Positions 17,571 to 26,607 are shown, counted from the first letter of the stretch. The stretch is 64,000 nucleotides of DNA from Pseudomonas reidholzensis (GCF_900536025.1 NZ_UNOZ01000030.1:62001-126000), one strand, 5' to 3'. Program-made: numbers and translations. The notes: generated by a model not told the origin, from the sequence alone.

Positions 17571-18293
17571 TTATTTGACCGATTTGAGGAACTCGGCGGT
17601 TTCCGCCTTGAGCGGGTTGCCGATGACCTGATCGGGCGAACCGATCTCGTGCACCAGGCCGTTGCGGAAAAACGCCACGCGGTCCGACACATCGCGGGCA
17701 AAGCGGATCTCGTGGGTCACCAGGACCATGGTCATGCCGTCTTCGGCCAGCATGCGCATGGTGTCCAGCACTTCGCCGACCAGTTGCGGGTCGAGCGCCG
17801 AGGTGGCTTCGTCGAACAGCATGTAGTCCGGCGACATGGCCAGCGCGCGGGCGATCGCCATGCGCTGTTGCTGGCCACCGGAGAGCTTGCCGGGGAACAC
17901 CTTGAGCTTGTCGCCAAGGCCGACGTGGGTCAGTTGCCTGACGGCCAGGGCCTCGGCCTCCTGCTTGCTTTTGCCGAGCACCTTGCGCGGCGCGAGCATG
18001 ACGTTCTCGAGCACCGTCAGGTGCGGAAATGCGTTCCATTGCTGGAACACGATGCCGATCTTCTGCCGCAGCCGGTTGAGGTCGCAGGCGCGGTCGTGGA
18101 CTTCGATGCCGTCGACGCGGATGCTGCCTTTCTGGATCGGCTCGAGGCCGTTGATGCACATCAGCAGGGTCGATTTACCGGAGCCTGACCCGCCGATGAT
18201 CGACACCACTTCACCCTTGTTCACCGTCAGGCTGACGCCTTTGACCACGTCGAGGTGGCCGAAGGATTTGTGTACGTTGTCGATCTCAATCAT
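17571..18293 (-). CDS. Polar amino-acid ABC transporter ATP-binding protein
   Basis: 240-residue ATPase of the GlnQ/HisP family. Walker A IGGSGSGKSTLL near residue 35, ABC signature LSGGQQQRMAIARALA near 135, Walker B YMLFDEATSALD near 155, H-loop LVTHEIRFA near 192. Energises import through the two permeases encoded directly upstream; its start overlaps the upstream permease stop by 8 nt. A longer in-frame start at 18335 was rejected because the family begins at MIEIDNVHKSFG. Confidence 0.92.
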   Translation of the reverse strand: MIEIDNVHKSFGHLDVVKGVSLTVNKGEVVSIIGGSGSGKSTLLMCINGLEPIQKGSIRVDGIEVHDRACDLNRLRQKIGIVFQQWNAFPHLTVLENVMLAPRKVLGKSKQEAEALAVRQLTHVGLGDKLKVFPGKLSGGQQQRMAIARALAMSPDYMLFDEATSALDPQLVGEVLDTMRMLAEDGMTMVLVTHEIRFARDVSDRVAFFRNGLVHEIGSPDQVIGNPLKAETAEFLKSVK

Positions 18294-18936
18294 TTTCTTG
18301 CCACCTTCTTTCCAGACGGGCGCCCAGGCGTGCAACCACCAGGCTCATGACGTAATAGATAAGCCCGGCGATGCACAGCACCAGCAGCGGCTCCTGAATC
18401 CGGGTGACGATGGTTTGCGAGGCGCGCAGCAGTTCGACGATGCCGATCCACATCACCAGGGCGCTGTCTTTCATCACCCCGAGCACCAGGTTCAACCAGC
18501 CGGGGAAGGCCACCCGGGTGGCCATCGGCAGGACGATCCAGCGCAGGTCCTGCAGGTAGCTCAGGCCCAGTGAGCGACTGGCCCGGCGCACCGACAGCGG
18601 CACCGCCAGCACGCCGCCGCGGACCACCTCGGTGAAGTACGCCGCGGTGTACACGCCGAGCACGATGCAGCCGACGCTGAAGGCACTGATGTTCAGGCCG
18701 ACGATGCTCTTGAAGGCGTTGAACAGCACGAACTGGATCAGCAGCGGCACACTCCGGAACACATCCAGGAGCCAGGCCAGGGGCAGGCTGGCGCGCGGTG
18801 CCAGGGCCCGCAAGAGGCCGAACAGCAGGCCGGCGAAGGTGCCCATGAGAATCGCCCAGAAGGTCAGCTGCAAAGTGACCCAGGCGCCGTCGAGCATGAA
18901 CAGCAGGTCGTTCCAGGTGAAACTGGTAGTCAGCAT
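18286..18936 (-). CDS. Polar amino-acid ABC transporter permease
   Basis: 216-residue HisM/GlnP-type permease with about five membrane helices. The family EAA-like cytoplasmic loop is visible as RRASRSLGLSYLQDLRWIVLPMA near residue 130; an upstream segment VFRSVPLLIQFVLFN matches the conserved FRxxPLLVQ motif. An upstream in-frame continuation to 19593 is antisense-like readthrough of the other permease gene in another frame and was excluded. Start ATG at 18936, 12 nt after the first permease. Confidence 0.9.
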   Translation of the reverse strand: MLTTSFTWNDLLFMLDGAWVTLQLTFWAILMGTFAGLLFGLLRALAPRASLPLAWLLDVFRSVPLLIQFVLFNAFKSIVGLNISAFSVGCIVLGVYTAAYFTEVVRGGVLAVPLSVRRASRSLGLSYLQDLRWIVLPMATRVAFPGWLNLVLGVMKDSALVMWIGIVELLRASQTIVTRIQEPLLVLCIAGLIYYVMSLVVARLGARLERRWQEND

Positions 18937-18947
18937 GAACACAGTCC

Positions 18948-19613
18948 TCAGTAGCGGAACAGCCGCCAGGCCAGGAGCCGGGCTACCGCAACGATCGCCT
19001 TGGCGATCAGGTAATACAGCACCGCCGCGATGGCAAAGAACTCGAAGGTGCGGAAGGTCTTGACGTTGTATTCCTGGGTCACCCCGGTGAGGTCGTTGTT
19101 GAGGCCGACGACGACCCCCAGCGAGGTCATCAGCACGGCCCAGACCATCTGGTTGCTCAACGGGTAGAACACCACCCGCAGCAACTGCGGGACGACGATC
19201 ATCCGATAGGCCTGGAAGGCGCTCATGCCCAGCGAGCGCGCTGCGCGGACCTGGGTGGTGGGCACGGCCTTGAGGCCGCCGCGGAAGTTCTCCGCCAGGT
19301 AGCCGGCATTGTTGAAGGTGATCCCGGCCAGCAACGCCAGCCACGAGCTGACGTGCAACCCCAGCGAGCCGAGGCCGAAGTACAGGATGTAGATCTGAAA
19401 CAGCGACGGGGTGTTGCGGGCGATCGATACCCAGCCGTTGCCGATGCCGCGCAGCAGCGGGTTGGGCGCTTCGCGCATGACCGTCAGGGCGAGCGCGATC
19501 AGCACGCCGAAGATCATCGACAGGGCGGCCGTCTCGAACGTTACCCAGGCGCCGCTGAGCATGTCGGGCAACGCCCGCAAGGCTGCCCGCCACTGAAAGG
19601 TGTAATCAAACAT
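18948..19613 (-). CDS. Polar amino-acid ABC transporter permease
   Basis: 221-residue HisQ/HisM-type permease. Conserved ARNTPSLFQIYILYFGLGSLG near residue 65 and the coupling loop VRAARSLGMSAFQAYRMIVVPQLLR near 125-150. It forms the channel heterodimer with the permease encoded downstream. Its start overlaps the stop of the aconitase-X gene by 8 nt, so transporter and enzyme are translated from one message. The pairing with a hydroxyproline dehydratase suggests a cis-3-hydroxyproline or proline-type substrate (inference). Confidence 0.9.
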   Translation of the reverse strand: MFDYTFQWRAALRALPDMLSGAWVTFETAALSMIFGVLIALALTVMREAPNPLLRGIGNGWVSIARNTPSLFQIYILYFGLGSLGLHVSSWLALLAGITFNNAGYLAENFRGGLKAVPTTQVRAARSLGMSAFQAYRMIVVPQLLRVVFYPLSNQMVWAVLMTSLGVVVGLNNDLTGVTQEYNVKTFRTFEFFAIAAVLYYLIAKAIVAVARLLAWRLFRY

Positions 19614-21378
19614 GGGGCAGGCGCTCCTTGGCTACGGCAGGTTCCAGCCAGGCGGGCAGGCGCCCGCTGGCCTTGGCGGTGCAGGCGGCGTCGACACAGT
19701 CGGCGAGGCTGGCGAAATGCACGGCGCGGCCCACCAGCCCCGGTGCGTAATGGGCGTACTTGCCCGAGTTGGTCATCAGCGTGCGCGCCCCAGGCGGAAT
19801 CACCGGTTCGCCGAGCATGCACCAGCAGGTATCGGTCACCAGCAGCACGCCGAAGGCTTCCAGCACTGCGAGGTGGCCGGCCGTGCGCGCCTGCTCCAGC
19901 ACGCCGCGCCCGCAGGTGATGGCCACCACCACCGCCGGGTGCTTGCGCCGGCCTTGGCAGAGCTGGGCCAGGTGGGCGAACTCGCTCAGGGAAAAATGCG
20001 GGTTGCCCAGCGACACCACCTCCACCTGGTCGGTGCGCGCGCTGTTCAACGCACGCCAGCTGAGCAGCAGCTCGGCCGGGCTCAGGGTGACGGCGGCGAG
20101 GGTTTCGGCGGTGAGCACCTGCGAGGGCTCGAGCGCTTCAGGGGTGACGCCGGCAATGTGAAACAGGGGCGCGCTCGAGGTGGTGGCGAACGCCGCGCCG
20201 AAGGCCTTGAGGTCGTCCAGGCTCGGCGCCGCGTGCTCGAGCCCGAGCACCAGCGGCACACGGCTGCCGGCCAGGGCGCCGATGTGGTAGCCGAGCAAGG
20301 GGTAGAAGGCATCGTCGGTGCGGCCCAGGTCAGGCACCTCGACCTGCCATTGGGCCTTGCGCTGGGCGTCCAGGTGGCAGCCGATCAGCGGTGCACGGCC
20401 GGTCAGGGCGATGCAGATATCCAGGTAGTCGGGGTACTTCAGGGTGCGCGCGCCGAGCACGCTGTTGGCGTACACCACGGCATTCGATTCGGCCCAGACC
20501 ACTTGCTCGCCCAAGGCCGGGGCAGTCTCCAGCAGGTACGGCGCGCAGGTAAAACTGAGCTGCGCGCCCATCGCCATGTAGGCATCGCCCAGCGCGCTGG
20601 CCGGAACGCCCAATGCCGGGTCGATGCCCAGTTCACGCCAGCGGCGCTGGTCGACGGAAATCGAGTTGAGGGTGGTCGGTACCCTGACCGCCGCGCCCCA
20701 TTCCAGCAACTGCTGGGCAAAGTGCAGGCTGGCAGGCCCGGTGTAGATGCAGCCATCGATGTGCGCCTGGCTGATGTCCAGCAACTGCGTGGCGCCCTGC
20801 AGCTGCGCCATGCGCACCACCAGCTGCATGGCCACCTGGGTCGCCTTGCCGTAGTCACCGGCGAGCATGGCCTGGTCTTCGGCGCTCAGTTGCAGGCTCG
20901 CAGGCGCGCTGTCGACGACTGCCGTGCGCGGCTGCCAGGGGCCGGCTGGCGGTGCTTGATAGAGCTCCAGCAGCGCGTTCTCGACCCGCGCAAATGTACT
21001 GCCCTGCAAGCCGGCGAAGGCCGCCTTGCCGATGCACAGCACCGGCAGCGAACGCGCGAACAGGGCTTCGGCGACCAGCACGCCCAAGGTCAGGATCTCA
21101 TCGGCTTCTGCCAGCACCAGCGCCGCCGGGGCGTGGCCGTTGCTGATCAGTTCCATCAGCACGCTGCTGCCGGTGCACGAGCCCCGGCCGCTGGGGATGG
21201 CCAGGACCCGCCCCGCCAGCCGCTGGCCGCTGAGCGGGTGATGGCGATCGATCACTTCGCCGGTAAGCGGATCGACGCCGCCCCAGAAACTCAGGCCGAC
21301 CTCGGCGAACAGCAGTTCGCCTTGCGCCGCACCGGCGACCAGGCTGCGCCCGTGCAGCGGGTTGAGTGAACCTGACAT
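19606..21378 (-). CDS. Aconitase X, probable cis-3-hydroxy-L-proline dehydratase
   Basis: 590-residue fused aconitase-X protein. The N-terminal small domain (about 1-140) has the swivelling-domain pattern SGRGSCTGSSVLMELISNG; the remainder is the large AcnX domain with cysteines in SFTCAPYLL and TDTCWCMLGE and the motif MTNSGKYAHYAPGL near residue 545. Family members characterised in bacteria dehydrate cis-3-hydroxy-L-proline to Delta1-pyrroline-2-carboxylate. It is directly downstream (10 nt) of a binding protein and overlaps an ABC permease gene. The reductase needed to turn the product into L-proline is not in the window. Confidence 0.86.
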   Translation of the reverse strand: MSGSLNPLHGRSLVAGAAQGELLFAEVGLSFWGGVDPLTGEVIDRHHPLSGQRLAGRVLAIPSGRGSCTGSSVLMELISNGHAPAALVLAEADEILTLGVLVAEALFARSLPVLCIGKAAFAGLQGSTFARVENALLELYQAPPAGPWQPRTAVVDSAPASLQLSAEDQAMLAGDYGKATQVAMQLVVRMAQLQGATQLLDISQAHIDGCIYTGPASLHFAQQLLEWGAAVRVPTTLNSISVDQRRWRELGIDPALGVPASALGDAYMAMGAQLSFTCAPYLLETAPALGEQVVWAESNAVVYANSVLGARTLKYPDYLDICIALTGRAPLIGCHLDAQRKAQWQVEVPDLGRTDDAFYPLLGYHIGALAGSRVPLVLGLEHAAPSLDDLKAFGAAFATTSSAPLFHIAGVTPEALEPSQVLTAETLAAVTLSPAELLLSWRALNSARTDQVEVVSLGNPHFSLSEFAHLAQLCQGRRKHPAVVVAITCGRGVLEQARTAGHLAVLEAFGVLLVTDTCWCMLGEPVIPPGARTLMTNSGKYAHYAPGLVGRAVHFASLADCVDAACTAKASGRLPAWLEPAVAKERLPHV

Positions 21379-21388
21379 GCGCGAGGCC

Positions 21389-22207
21389 TCAGTAGTAAAC
21401 CTGCGGTACGGTCAGGTCGGTGGTGGGGATGTCAGTGCCGACCCATTTGACGAACAGCTCCTGGTAGCGACCGGTACGCACCTGCTGGTTGATGAACAGG
21501 TTCAGGTAGTTGATCAGGCCGTACTCGTTGCGCTTGGCGCCGAGCGAAACGAAATCAACCACGTACGGGGCGTTGCCTGCGACCTTGAGGTTTTTGTACT
21601 TGCCGGATTTCAAGGTTGCGGCGGCGACGGTGTTGGTCACCACGGTGGCTTCGATATGGCCTTGCGCGACCGCCAGGATGGTGTCGTTCTGCGATTGGTA
21701 GGCGCGGAAGCTGCCGGTGCCCCAGCTTTTTACGTCCTTCTCCAGGGCCAGCGCTTCAAAGGTGCCGCTGGTGTTGCCGAGGGCTTTGCCCTTGATGTCG
21801 TCGAAGGTGTTGATGCCGGTGTCTTCGCGGGTCAGCACGACCATCTGGAAGGCAAAGTAGGGCACGGTCAGGCCGACGGTCTTGGCCCGCTCGAGGGTGT
21901 CCGAGGTGGACGCCACGATCACGTCGGCGCGGCCGGAGATCAGTGCCGGGATGCGGTCGGGGAAGGGTGTTTCGACGATTTCGGCATCCACGCCGAGCAC
22001 TTTTGCCAGGTCATTGCAGTAGTCCACGTCAAACCCCGCCGGGGCGTTGCTGGCATCACGAAAGCCCATCGGCGGGAAGTCCAGGGTGACTGCGCAACGC
22101 AGTTTGCCGGCGCCGATGATGTCGTCCAGTTTGTCGGCCTGGGCGGTCGCCATGAAGCTCGAAACGAATACAGCGCTGAGGGCTAAAGCGAGGGATTGCT
22201 TTTTCAT
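21389..22207 (-). CDS. Family 3 amino-acid-binding periplasmic protein
   Basis: 272-residue solute-binding protein with signal peptide (MKKQSLALALSAVFVSSFMA, cleavage likely after TAQA). Family 3 landmarks: DFPPMGFRDASNAPAGFDVDYCNDLAKVLG near residue 45, GRADVIVASTSDTLERAKTVGLTVPYF near 90, and AKRNEYGLINYLNLFI near 235. Start at 22207 follows the extended signal-peptide logic; an upstream in-frame extension lacks one. First gene of the ABC/aconitase-X/MHS operon and 45 nt downstream of the TCGTATACGA operator. Confidence 0.9.
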   Translation of the reverse strand: MKKQSLALALSAVFVSSFMATAQADKLDDIIGAGKLRCAVTLDFPPMGFRDASNAPAGFDVDYCNDLAKVLGVDAEIVETPFPDRIPALISGRADVIVASTSDTLERAKTVGLTVPYFAFQMVVLTREDTGINTFDDIKGKALGNTSGTFEALALEKDVKSWGTGSFRAYQSQNDTILAVAQGHIEATVVTNTVAAATLKSGKYKNLKVAGNAPYVVDFVSLGAKRNEYGLINYLNLFINQQVRTGRYQELFVKWVGTDIPTTDLTVPQVYY

Positions 22208-22534
22208 GAAGGCCTCGTGTCGGTGTGTGCTGAACATCGTATAAGGGCATTTCGTATACGATATAAAGCATAGCAATGCGCGTGCCTGTTTATGCCTGGC
22301 AGGGGTAAACCCGCGTGCATCGTTGTGGGCCATGCCCTGCAGGGCGGGGGCTGACTCCGGGGTACGGTCAGGCGCTGACCGGGGATGTTACATATCGGAG
22401 CACGGTGGGTATCTGCGCCCCCCAAGGGAACACAGGTGCTACTCAGGAGGCGTTAGAGAGCGGGGGATGCGGGCGGGCGATTGCCCTCCCGCTGAGGCGG
22501 CTGTTGCGCCGGGCAGGCCAGCGCAACTGGATCA
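22208..22534. other. Intergenic region between binding-protein gene and GntR gene
   Basis: 327 bp without a convincing gene. The right part (22264-22534) shows nothing recognisable. The left part carries the operator and promoter of the transporter operon. The interval lies downstream of the GntR stop and upstream of the binding-protein start on the same strand. Confidence 0.6.
22236..22261. promoter_or_regulatory. GntR operator upstream of the ABC/aconitase-X operon
   Basis: Perfect palindrome TCGTATACGA at 22252-22261 and a half-site ATCGTATA at 22236-22243. A near-identical site (TGGTATACGA) lies upstream of the GntR gene at 23240-23249, linking this operon to that regulator. Confidence 0.7.
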
Positions 22535-23206
22535 TCACTTGGCGCTGGGCAGGTGTTCGAAGAGGGTCTTGCAGACCCCGGCAATGTGCTTGTCGAGCAA
22601 GCCAACCGCCCGCTCCACGTCACCTTCACGGCACGCCTGAAGTATTTCGCGATGCTCGTGATCAGCCCGTTCCTTGCCGGCCGAAAGGCTCATCTGCATG
22701 CGCAGGTAACGCTCCAGCTTGTCGTTGACCGAGCGGATCAGGTTGATCAGAAACGGCCGTTGTGCCGGTTCGTACAGGCAGGCATGCAACTCCCAGTTGA
22801 GCTCCGCCCAGCGCCCCACATCGTTTTCACCGATGAATTCCTGGCAGATGCGCTCGGCGCGTTCAAAGGTGGCGTCGGTCATGTTGGGGATGGCCAGGCG
22901 CAGTACCTTGTCTTCGAGCAGCATGCGCACTTCGAACATCTGCGCCAGCTCCGACTCCGACATCCGCGTGACCATCGCCCCACGGTTGCGCTGGAACATC
23001 ACCAGGCCTTCGGCTTCAAGGCGCTTGAGCGCTTCGCGCACGGGGATCTTGCTGACATTGAACTGGCTGGCGACGTCGTCCTGACGGATAGGTTCGTCTT
23101 CGCCGAATTGCCCGGCGATGATTGCATCACGCAGGTGGCGGGTGATGATTTCCGAGGTGGAGGGGATATTGCCCAGGTCCGGAACGTTCAGGCGGGGTGG
23201 TTTCAC
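22535..23206 (-). CDS. GntR-family transcriptional regulator with FCD domain
   Basis: 223-residue FadR-subfamily regulator. Winged HTH at about residues 18-80 (RHLRDAIIAGQFGEDEPIRQDDVASQFNVSK, then IPVREALKRLEAEGLV), followed by an all-helical FCD ligand domain with metal-type residues in RMLLEDKVLRLAIP, NWELHACLY and DHEHREIL. The start is GTG with no clear ribosome site; no better in-frame start exists. A GTATAC palindrome precedes it and another precedes the transporter operon, suggesting autoregulation and control of hydroxyproline uptake. Confidence 0.88.
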   Translation of the reverse strand: MKPPRLNVPDLGNIPSTSEIITRHLRDAIIAGQFGEDEPIRQDDVASQFNVSKIPVREALKRLEAEGLVMFQRNRGAMVTRMSESELAQMFEVRMLLEDKVLRLAIPNMTDATFERAERICQEFIGENDVGRWAELNWELHACLYEPAQRPFLINLIRSVNDKLERYLRMQMSLSAGKERADHEHREILQACREGDVERAVGLLDKHIAGVCKTLFEHLPSAK

Positions 23207-23239
23207 GGTACATGGCCGGTCGGGATGGAATTATGGATA

Positions 23240-23249
23240 TGGTATACGA
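23240..23249. promoter_or_regulatory. GntR operator upstream of the GntR gene
   Basis: TGGTATACGA, 9 of 10 positions identical (on the opposite strand) to the perfect palindrome TCGTATACGA at 22252-22261; 34 nt upstream of the GTG start of the regulator. Confidence 0.6.
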
Positions 23250-23317
23250 GATTTTTATCCACATCGCGAGCAATGCCTCAGTGGTCATTGCCCGCGCTTG
23301 CAGCGCCGGCCGCGGGG

Positions 23318-24589
23318 TCAGAAACGATCGAGGCGGTAGGCGGCGAGGTGCGCCTGGGGTTCGCCCTGCACCAGGCGGCCCAGCCACTCGGCCGTTACCG
23401 CAGCCTGGGTCAGGCCCAGGTGTTGATGGCCAAAAGCGAGCAGCACTCGCCCCTCGCAGACCTGGTCGATCACCGGCAACGAGTCCGCCAATGACGGCCT
23501 GAAGCCCATCCAGGGTGTCGCGCCGGTGGCGTCCAGGTCACGCTCGAACAGGCCCTGGCTCAGCCGGTGCAACTGCCAGGCACGTTGCATGCTGGGCGGC
23601 CGCTCGAGGCCGGCGAACTCCACCGTGCCGGCCAGGCGCAAGCCCTCTGTCATGGGCGTCATGATGAACTTGCGCTCCAGCGAAGTGACCGCGAACGGCA
23701 AGCGCTGGTGCTCGTTGGGCAGCATCAGGTGATAACCGCGTTCGGTGTCCAGCGGCACCTGCTTGCCGGTCAGCGCGGCGGTCAGCCTGGCCGAGTGTGC
23801 GCCACAGGCGATCAACACCTGGCGCGCCGTCAGCGCACCCTGGGCACTGCTCAGGGTGACGCCCCCGGCATGCACTTGGCCTGTGTGCACCTCCTGCTGG
23901 ACGAAGCGCACGCCGAGTTTCAGTGCGGCGTCGAACAGCTCACAGACCACCTGGTATGGGTCGAGGAAATGCCCGGTAGCCGGGAAGAACAAGCCGCCCT
24001 GGATCTGCCGACTCAGCTGCGGGGCCGCCTGCTGCACCGCCTGCGCCGACCACGATTGCACCGGCACCGCCTGCTGTTGCAGGCGGGCTTGCAAGGCCTC
24101 GAGCGCTGGCCGCGACTCCGGCCGTTCGAACACCAGCAGCGAGCCGTCTTGCTTGAGCAGCTGGCTGCGCTCGATCGAGCCCAGCAACCGCTGCCAGGCA
24201 CCCAGGCTGCCTTCGTTGAGCGTGCGGATGCCGGCCACGCTGCGCTGGAACGGCGCCGCACGCAGGTTGAGCAGCAGGCGAGTGAACCAGGGCAGGGCGC
24301 GCGGCAGGTATTTCCAGTCAAGGCGCAACGGCCCCATCGGGTCCATCAGCATGGACGGCAAGCGCTTGAGGATCGACAGGTCGGCAATCGGAAACACCTG
24401 CTCGGTGGCCAGGTGCCCGGCATTGCCGAACGAGGCGCCGTGACCGGGCGCCTGACGATCGACCAGCAGTACCCTCCGGCCCTGGCGGGCCAGTTGCAGG
24501 GCGCAGGCGACGCCAACGATACCGGCGCCGACAATGGCGATGTCGGCGTCAGGTTGCCCGGGCGTGAGCACGTTGCCTGTCAGGGTCAT
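23318..24589 (-). CDS. FAD-dependent D-amino-acid / D-hydroxyproline dehydrogenase (DadA family)
   Basis: 423-residue DAO-family flavoprotein. FAD motif IVGAGIVGVACALQLARQG near residue 20, followed by VVLL-type strand and GHGASFGNAGHLATEQ; C-terminal GHQHLGLTQAAVTAEWLG completes the FAD site. Placed between the GntR and deaminase genes in a 4-hydroxyproline cluster, it should oxidise cis-4-hydroxy-D-proline to Delta1-pyrroline-4-hydroxy-2-carboxylate. It is a single-chain enzyme, unlike the multi-subunit LhpBEF dehydrogenase of P. aeruginosa; no small subunits are seen nearby. Confidence 0.85.
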   Translation of the reverse strand: MTLTGNVLTPGQPDADIAIVGAGIVGVACALQLARQGRRVLLVDRQAPGHGASFGNAGHLATEQVFPIADLSILKRLPSMLMDPMGPLRLDWKYLPRALPWFTRLLLNLRAAPFQRSVAGIRTLNEGSLGAWQRLLGSIERSQLLKQDGSLLVFERPESRPALEALQARLQQQAVPVQSWSAQAVQQAAPQLSRQIQGGLFFPATGHFLDPYQVVCELFDAALKLGVRFVQQEVHTGQVHAGGVTLSSAQGALTARQVLIACGAHSARLTAALTGKQVPLDTERGYHLMLPNEHQRLPFAVTSLERKFIMTPMTEGLRLAGTVEFAGLERPPSMQRAWQLHRLSQGLFERDLDATGATPWMGFRPSLADSLPVIDQVCEGRVLLAFGHQHLGLTQAAVTAEWLGRLVQGEPQAHLAAYRLDRF

Positions 24590-24678
24590 GCGGGCGTCCT
24601 TTTCAACGGTGCGAAGCCTTCAGTGCGTGCACCAGGCGGAGGAGAGGGCGGCGCCTGGACGGCGCCGCGGGTGAGGTG

Positions 24679-25626
24679 TCAGGCGAGGTTGTGCTCGGCC
24701 GACCAGTTGCCGTACCAGGTGCGGAACAGCGTGTACTGCGCTTCGGCGTAGTTACGCTGGGCGTCGGTGAGCACGTCGCTTTCGTTGAAGTGCAGGGTGT
24801 ATTCGCGGTCGCCGTTGAGCACCATCAGGTGCTTGTAGTACAGCACCAGGTCGCAGCCTTCATCGAACGACGACAGCACGGCCAGTGCCGCTTCCAGCTC
24901 ACGCGCCAGGCGCCGGGCCTTGGCGTCGCCCTGGGCAGCCTGCTTGCTCAGCGCCACCAGTTGCAGCACTTGCTGCGGCAGGGCGTTGCCGATGCCGGTG
25001 ATCGCGCCGGTGGCGTTGCAGTTGACGAAGCCATGCACCACCTGGGTGTCAACGCCGACCATCAGGGTCACGTCGTTGTCCTGGGAGGTGATGTGCTCGG
25101 CGGCGTAGCGCAGGTCGGCGCCGCCGCCGAACTCCTTGAAGCCGATCAGGTTGGGGTGCTCGCGACGCAGTTCGAAGAACAGCTCGGCACGGGTGGCGAA
25201 GCCGTAGTAAGGGCTGTTGTAGATCACCGCCGGGAGTTTCGGCGCGGCTTGCAGGATGGCCGCGAAGTGGGCTTTCTGGGCGGCGGGCGAGGCGCCGCGC
25301 GAGAGTACCCGGGGGATCACCATCAGGCCGGCGGCGCCGACTTTGGCGGCATGCGCGGCGTGCGCCACCGCTTCGCGGGTGTTCACCGCGCCGGTGCCGA
25401 CGATGGTCGGGATGCCGGCGGCAACCAGGCGCGCCACGCCTTCCTGGCGCTCGGCCTCGGTCAGCAGCGGCCAGTCGCCCATCGAGCCGCAGTAGACCAC
25501 GGCGCTCATGCCGGCTTCGATCAGCTCGCGGCCCTTGCGCACCAACGCGTCGAAGTCAGGTGTGCGGGCAGGGGTGCACGGGGTCATCAGGGCAGGCATG
25601 CAGCCGGTGAAGATGTTGTCGCTCAT
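24679..25626 (-). CDS. DapA-family Delta1-pyrroline-4-hydroxy-2-carboxylate deaminase
   Basis: 315-residue class I lyase of the dihydrodipicolinate synthase family. Visible: VYCGSMGDWPLL (family GT/S motif), catalytic Tyr in VIYNSPYYGF near residue 142 and Schiff-base Lys in LIGFKEFGGG near 170. In 4-hydroxyproline catabolism this family deaminates the pyrroline to 2-oxoglutarate semialdehyde (the LhpC step). AAGGAG lies 8 nt upstream of the chosen ATG at 25626. It is between the epimerase and the dehydrogenase genes, which makes the assignment strong despite family breadth. Confidence 0.86.
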   Translation of the reverse strand: MSDNIFTGCMPALMTPCTPARTPDFDALVRKGRELIEAGMSAVVYCGSMGDWPLLTEAERQEGVARLVAAGIPTIVGTGAVNTREAVAHAAHAAKVGAAGLMVIPRVLSRGASPAAQKAHFAAILQAAPKLPAVIYNSPYYGFATRAELFFELRREHPNLIGFKEFGGGADLRYAAEHITSQDNDVTLMVGVDTQVVHGFVNCNATGAITGIGNALPQQVLQLVALSKQAAQGDAKARRLARELEAALAVLSSFDEGCDLVLYYKHLMVLNGDREYTLHFNESDVLTDAQRNYAEAQYTLFRTWYGNWSAEHNLA

Positions 25627-25680
25627 GGTTGTCACTCCTTGCGGCATTCAGTCAGATAGGGTGTCGAGAGAACCTGCGGC

Positions 25681-26607
25681 TCAGATGCCCCAGGCGAAGG
25701 GGTCCTGTTCGTCGATCAGCAAGGTGCTGTCGGCGCTCATGTGGGCGCGGCCGGTGATGAACGGGCGGATGCGCTCGCCGTGCCATTCGAAGCGCCCTTC
25801 GAAGCGGCTGCCGGTGATGCTCGCCTGGGTCCAGGTCTGGCCCTCGGCGAGCTTGCCGTCGGCCGCCAGGCACGCCAGCTTGGCGCTGGTGCCGGTGCCG
25901 CAGGGCGAGCGGTCGTAGGCTTTGCCGGGGCACATGACGAAGTTGCGGCTGTCGGCGTCGGGGTCGTCGGCGAACAGCTCGACGTGGTCGATCACACCGC
26001 CGTCTTCGCCGGTGATGCCCTGCGCTTCGAGGGCCTTGAGCATCGACCAGGTGTACGCGGTCAGCGCTTCGACGTTGTCCAGCTCAAGGCGCTGGCCGTG
26101 CTCGGAGACCAGGAAGAACCAGTTGCCGCCCCAGGCGATGTCGCCGTGCACCCGGCCATGCCCCGGCACGTCCACCGCGACCTGTTGGCGGTAGCGGTAG
26201 GACGGCACGTTGCCGACCGTGACCGCGCCGTCTTCATGCAAAGTGGCGCTGACCTGGCCGACCGGTGTGTCGATCAGGTGCACGCCCGGGTTGATCAGCC
26301 CCAGGTGCTGCAGCGAGGCGACCAGGCCGATGGTGCCGTGGCCGCACATGTTCAGGTAGCCGGCATTGTTGAAGAAGATCACCCCGCAGGTGGCCTCGGC
26401 GGACACGGGCGGGCAATACAGCGCGCCGACCAGCACATCATTGCCGCGTGGCTCCAGCAGGCAGGCGCGGCGCCACGGGTCATGCTGCTCGCGCAGCTCG
26501 TCGCGTTGCTCGGCCATGCTCCGCCCGGTCAACGCCGGGAAGCCGCTCATGACCAGGCGGGTCGGTTCGCCGCCGGTGTGGGAGTCGATCACGTGTATGC
26601 GTTTCAT
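25681..26607 (-). CDS. lhpA: 4-hydroxyproline 2-epimerase (proline racemase family)
   Basis: 308-residue cofactor-independent epimerase that converts trans-4-hydroxy-L-proline to cis-4-hydroxy-D-proline. The two catalytic bases are Cys88 (NMCGHGTIGL) and Cys236 (DRSPCGTGTSAK), at exactly the positions of characterised bacterial enzymes; the first Cys is not replaced by Ser or Thr, which separates it from trans-3-hydroxyproline dehydratases. Start at ATG 26607 gives the standard family length; an upstream in-frame extension adds unrelated residues. First gene of the minus-strand operon and divergent from an AraC regulator. Confidence 0.93.
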   Translation of the reverse strand: MKRIHVIDSHTGGEPTRLVMSGFPALTGRSMAEQRDELREQHDPWRRACLLEPRGNDVLVGALYCPPVSAEATCGVIFFNNAGYLNMCGHGTIGLVASLQHLGLINPGVHLIDTPVGQVSATLHEDGAVTVGNVPSYRYRQQVAVDVPGHGRVHGDIAWGGNWFFLVSEHGQRLELDNVEALTAYTWSMLKALEAQGITGEDGGVIDHVELFADDPDADSRNFVMCPGKAYDRSPCGTGTSAKLACLAADGKLAEGQTWTQASITGSRFEGRFEWHGERIRPFITGRAHMSADSTLLIDEQDPFAWGI

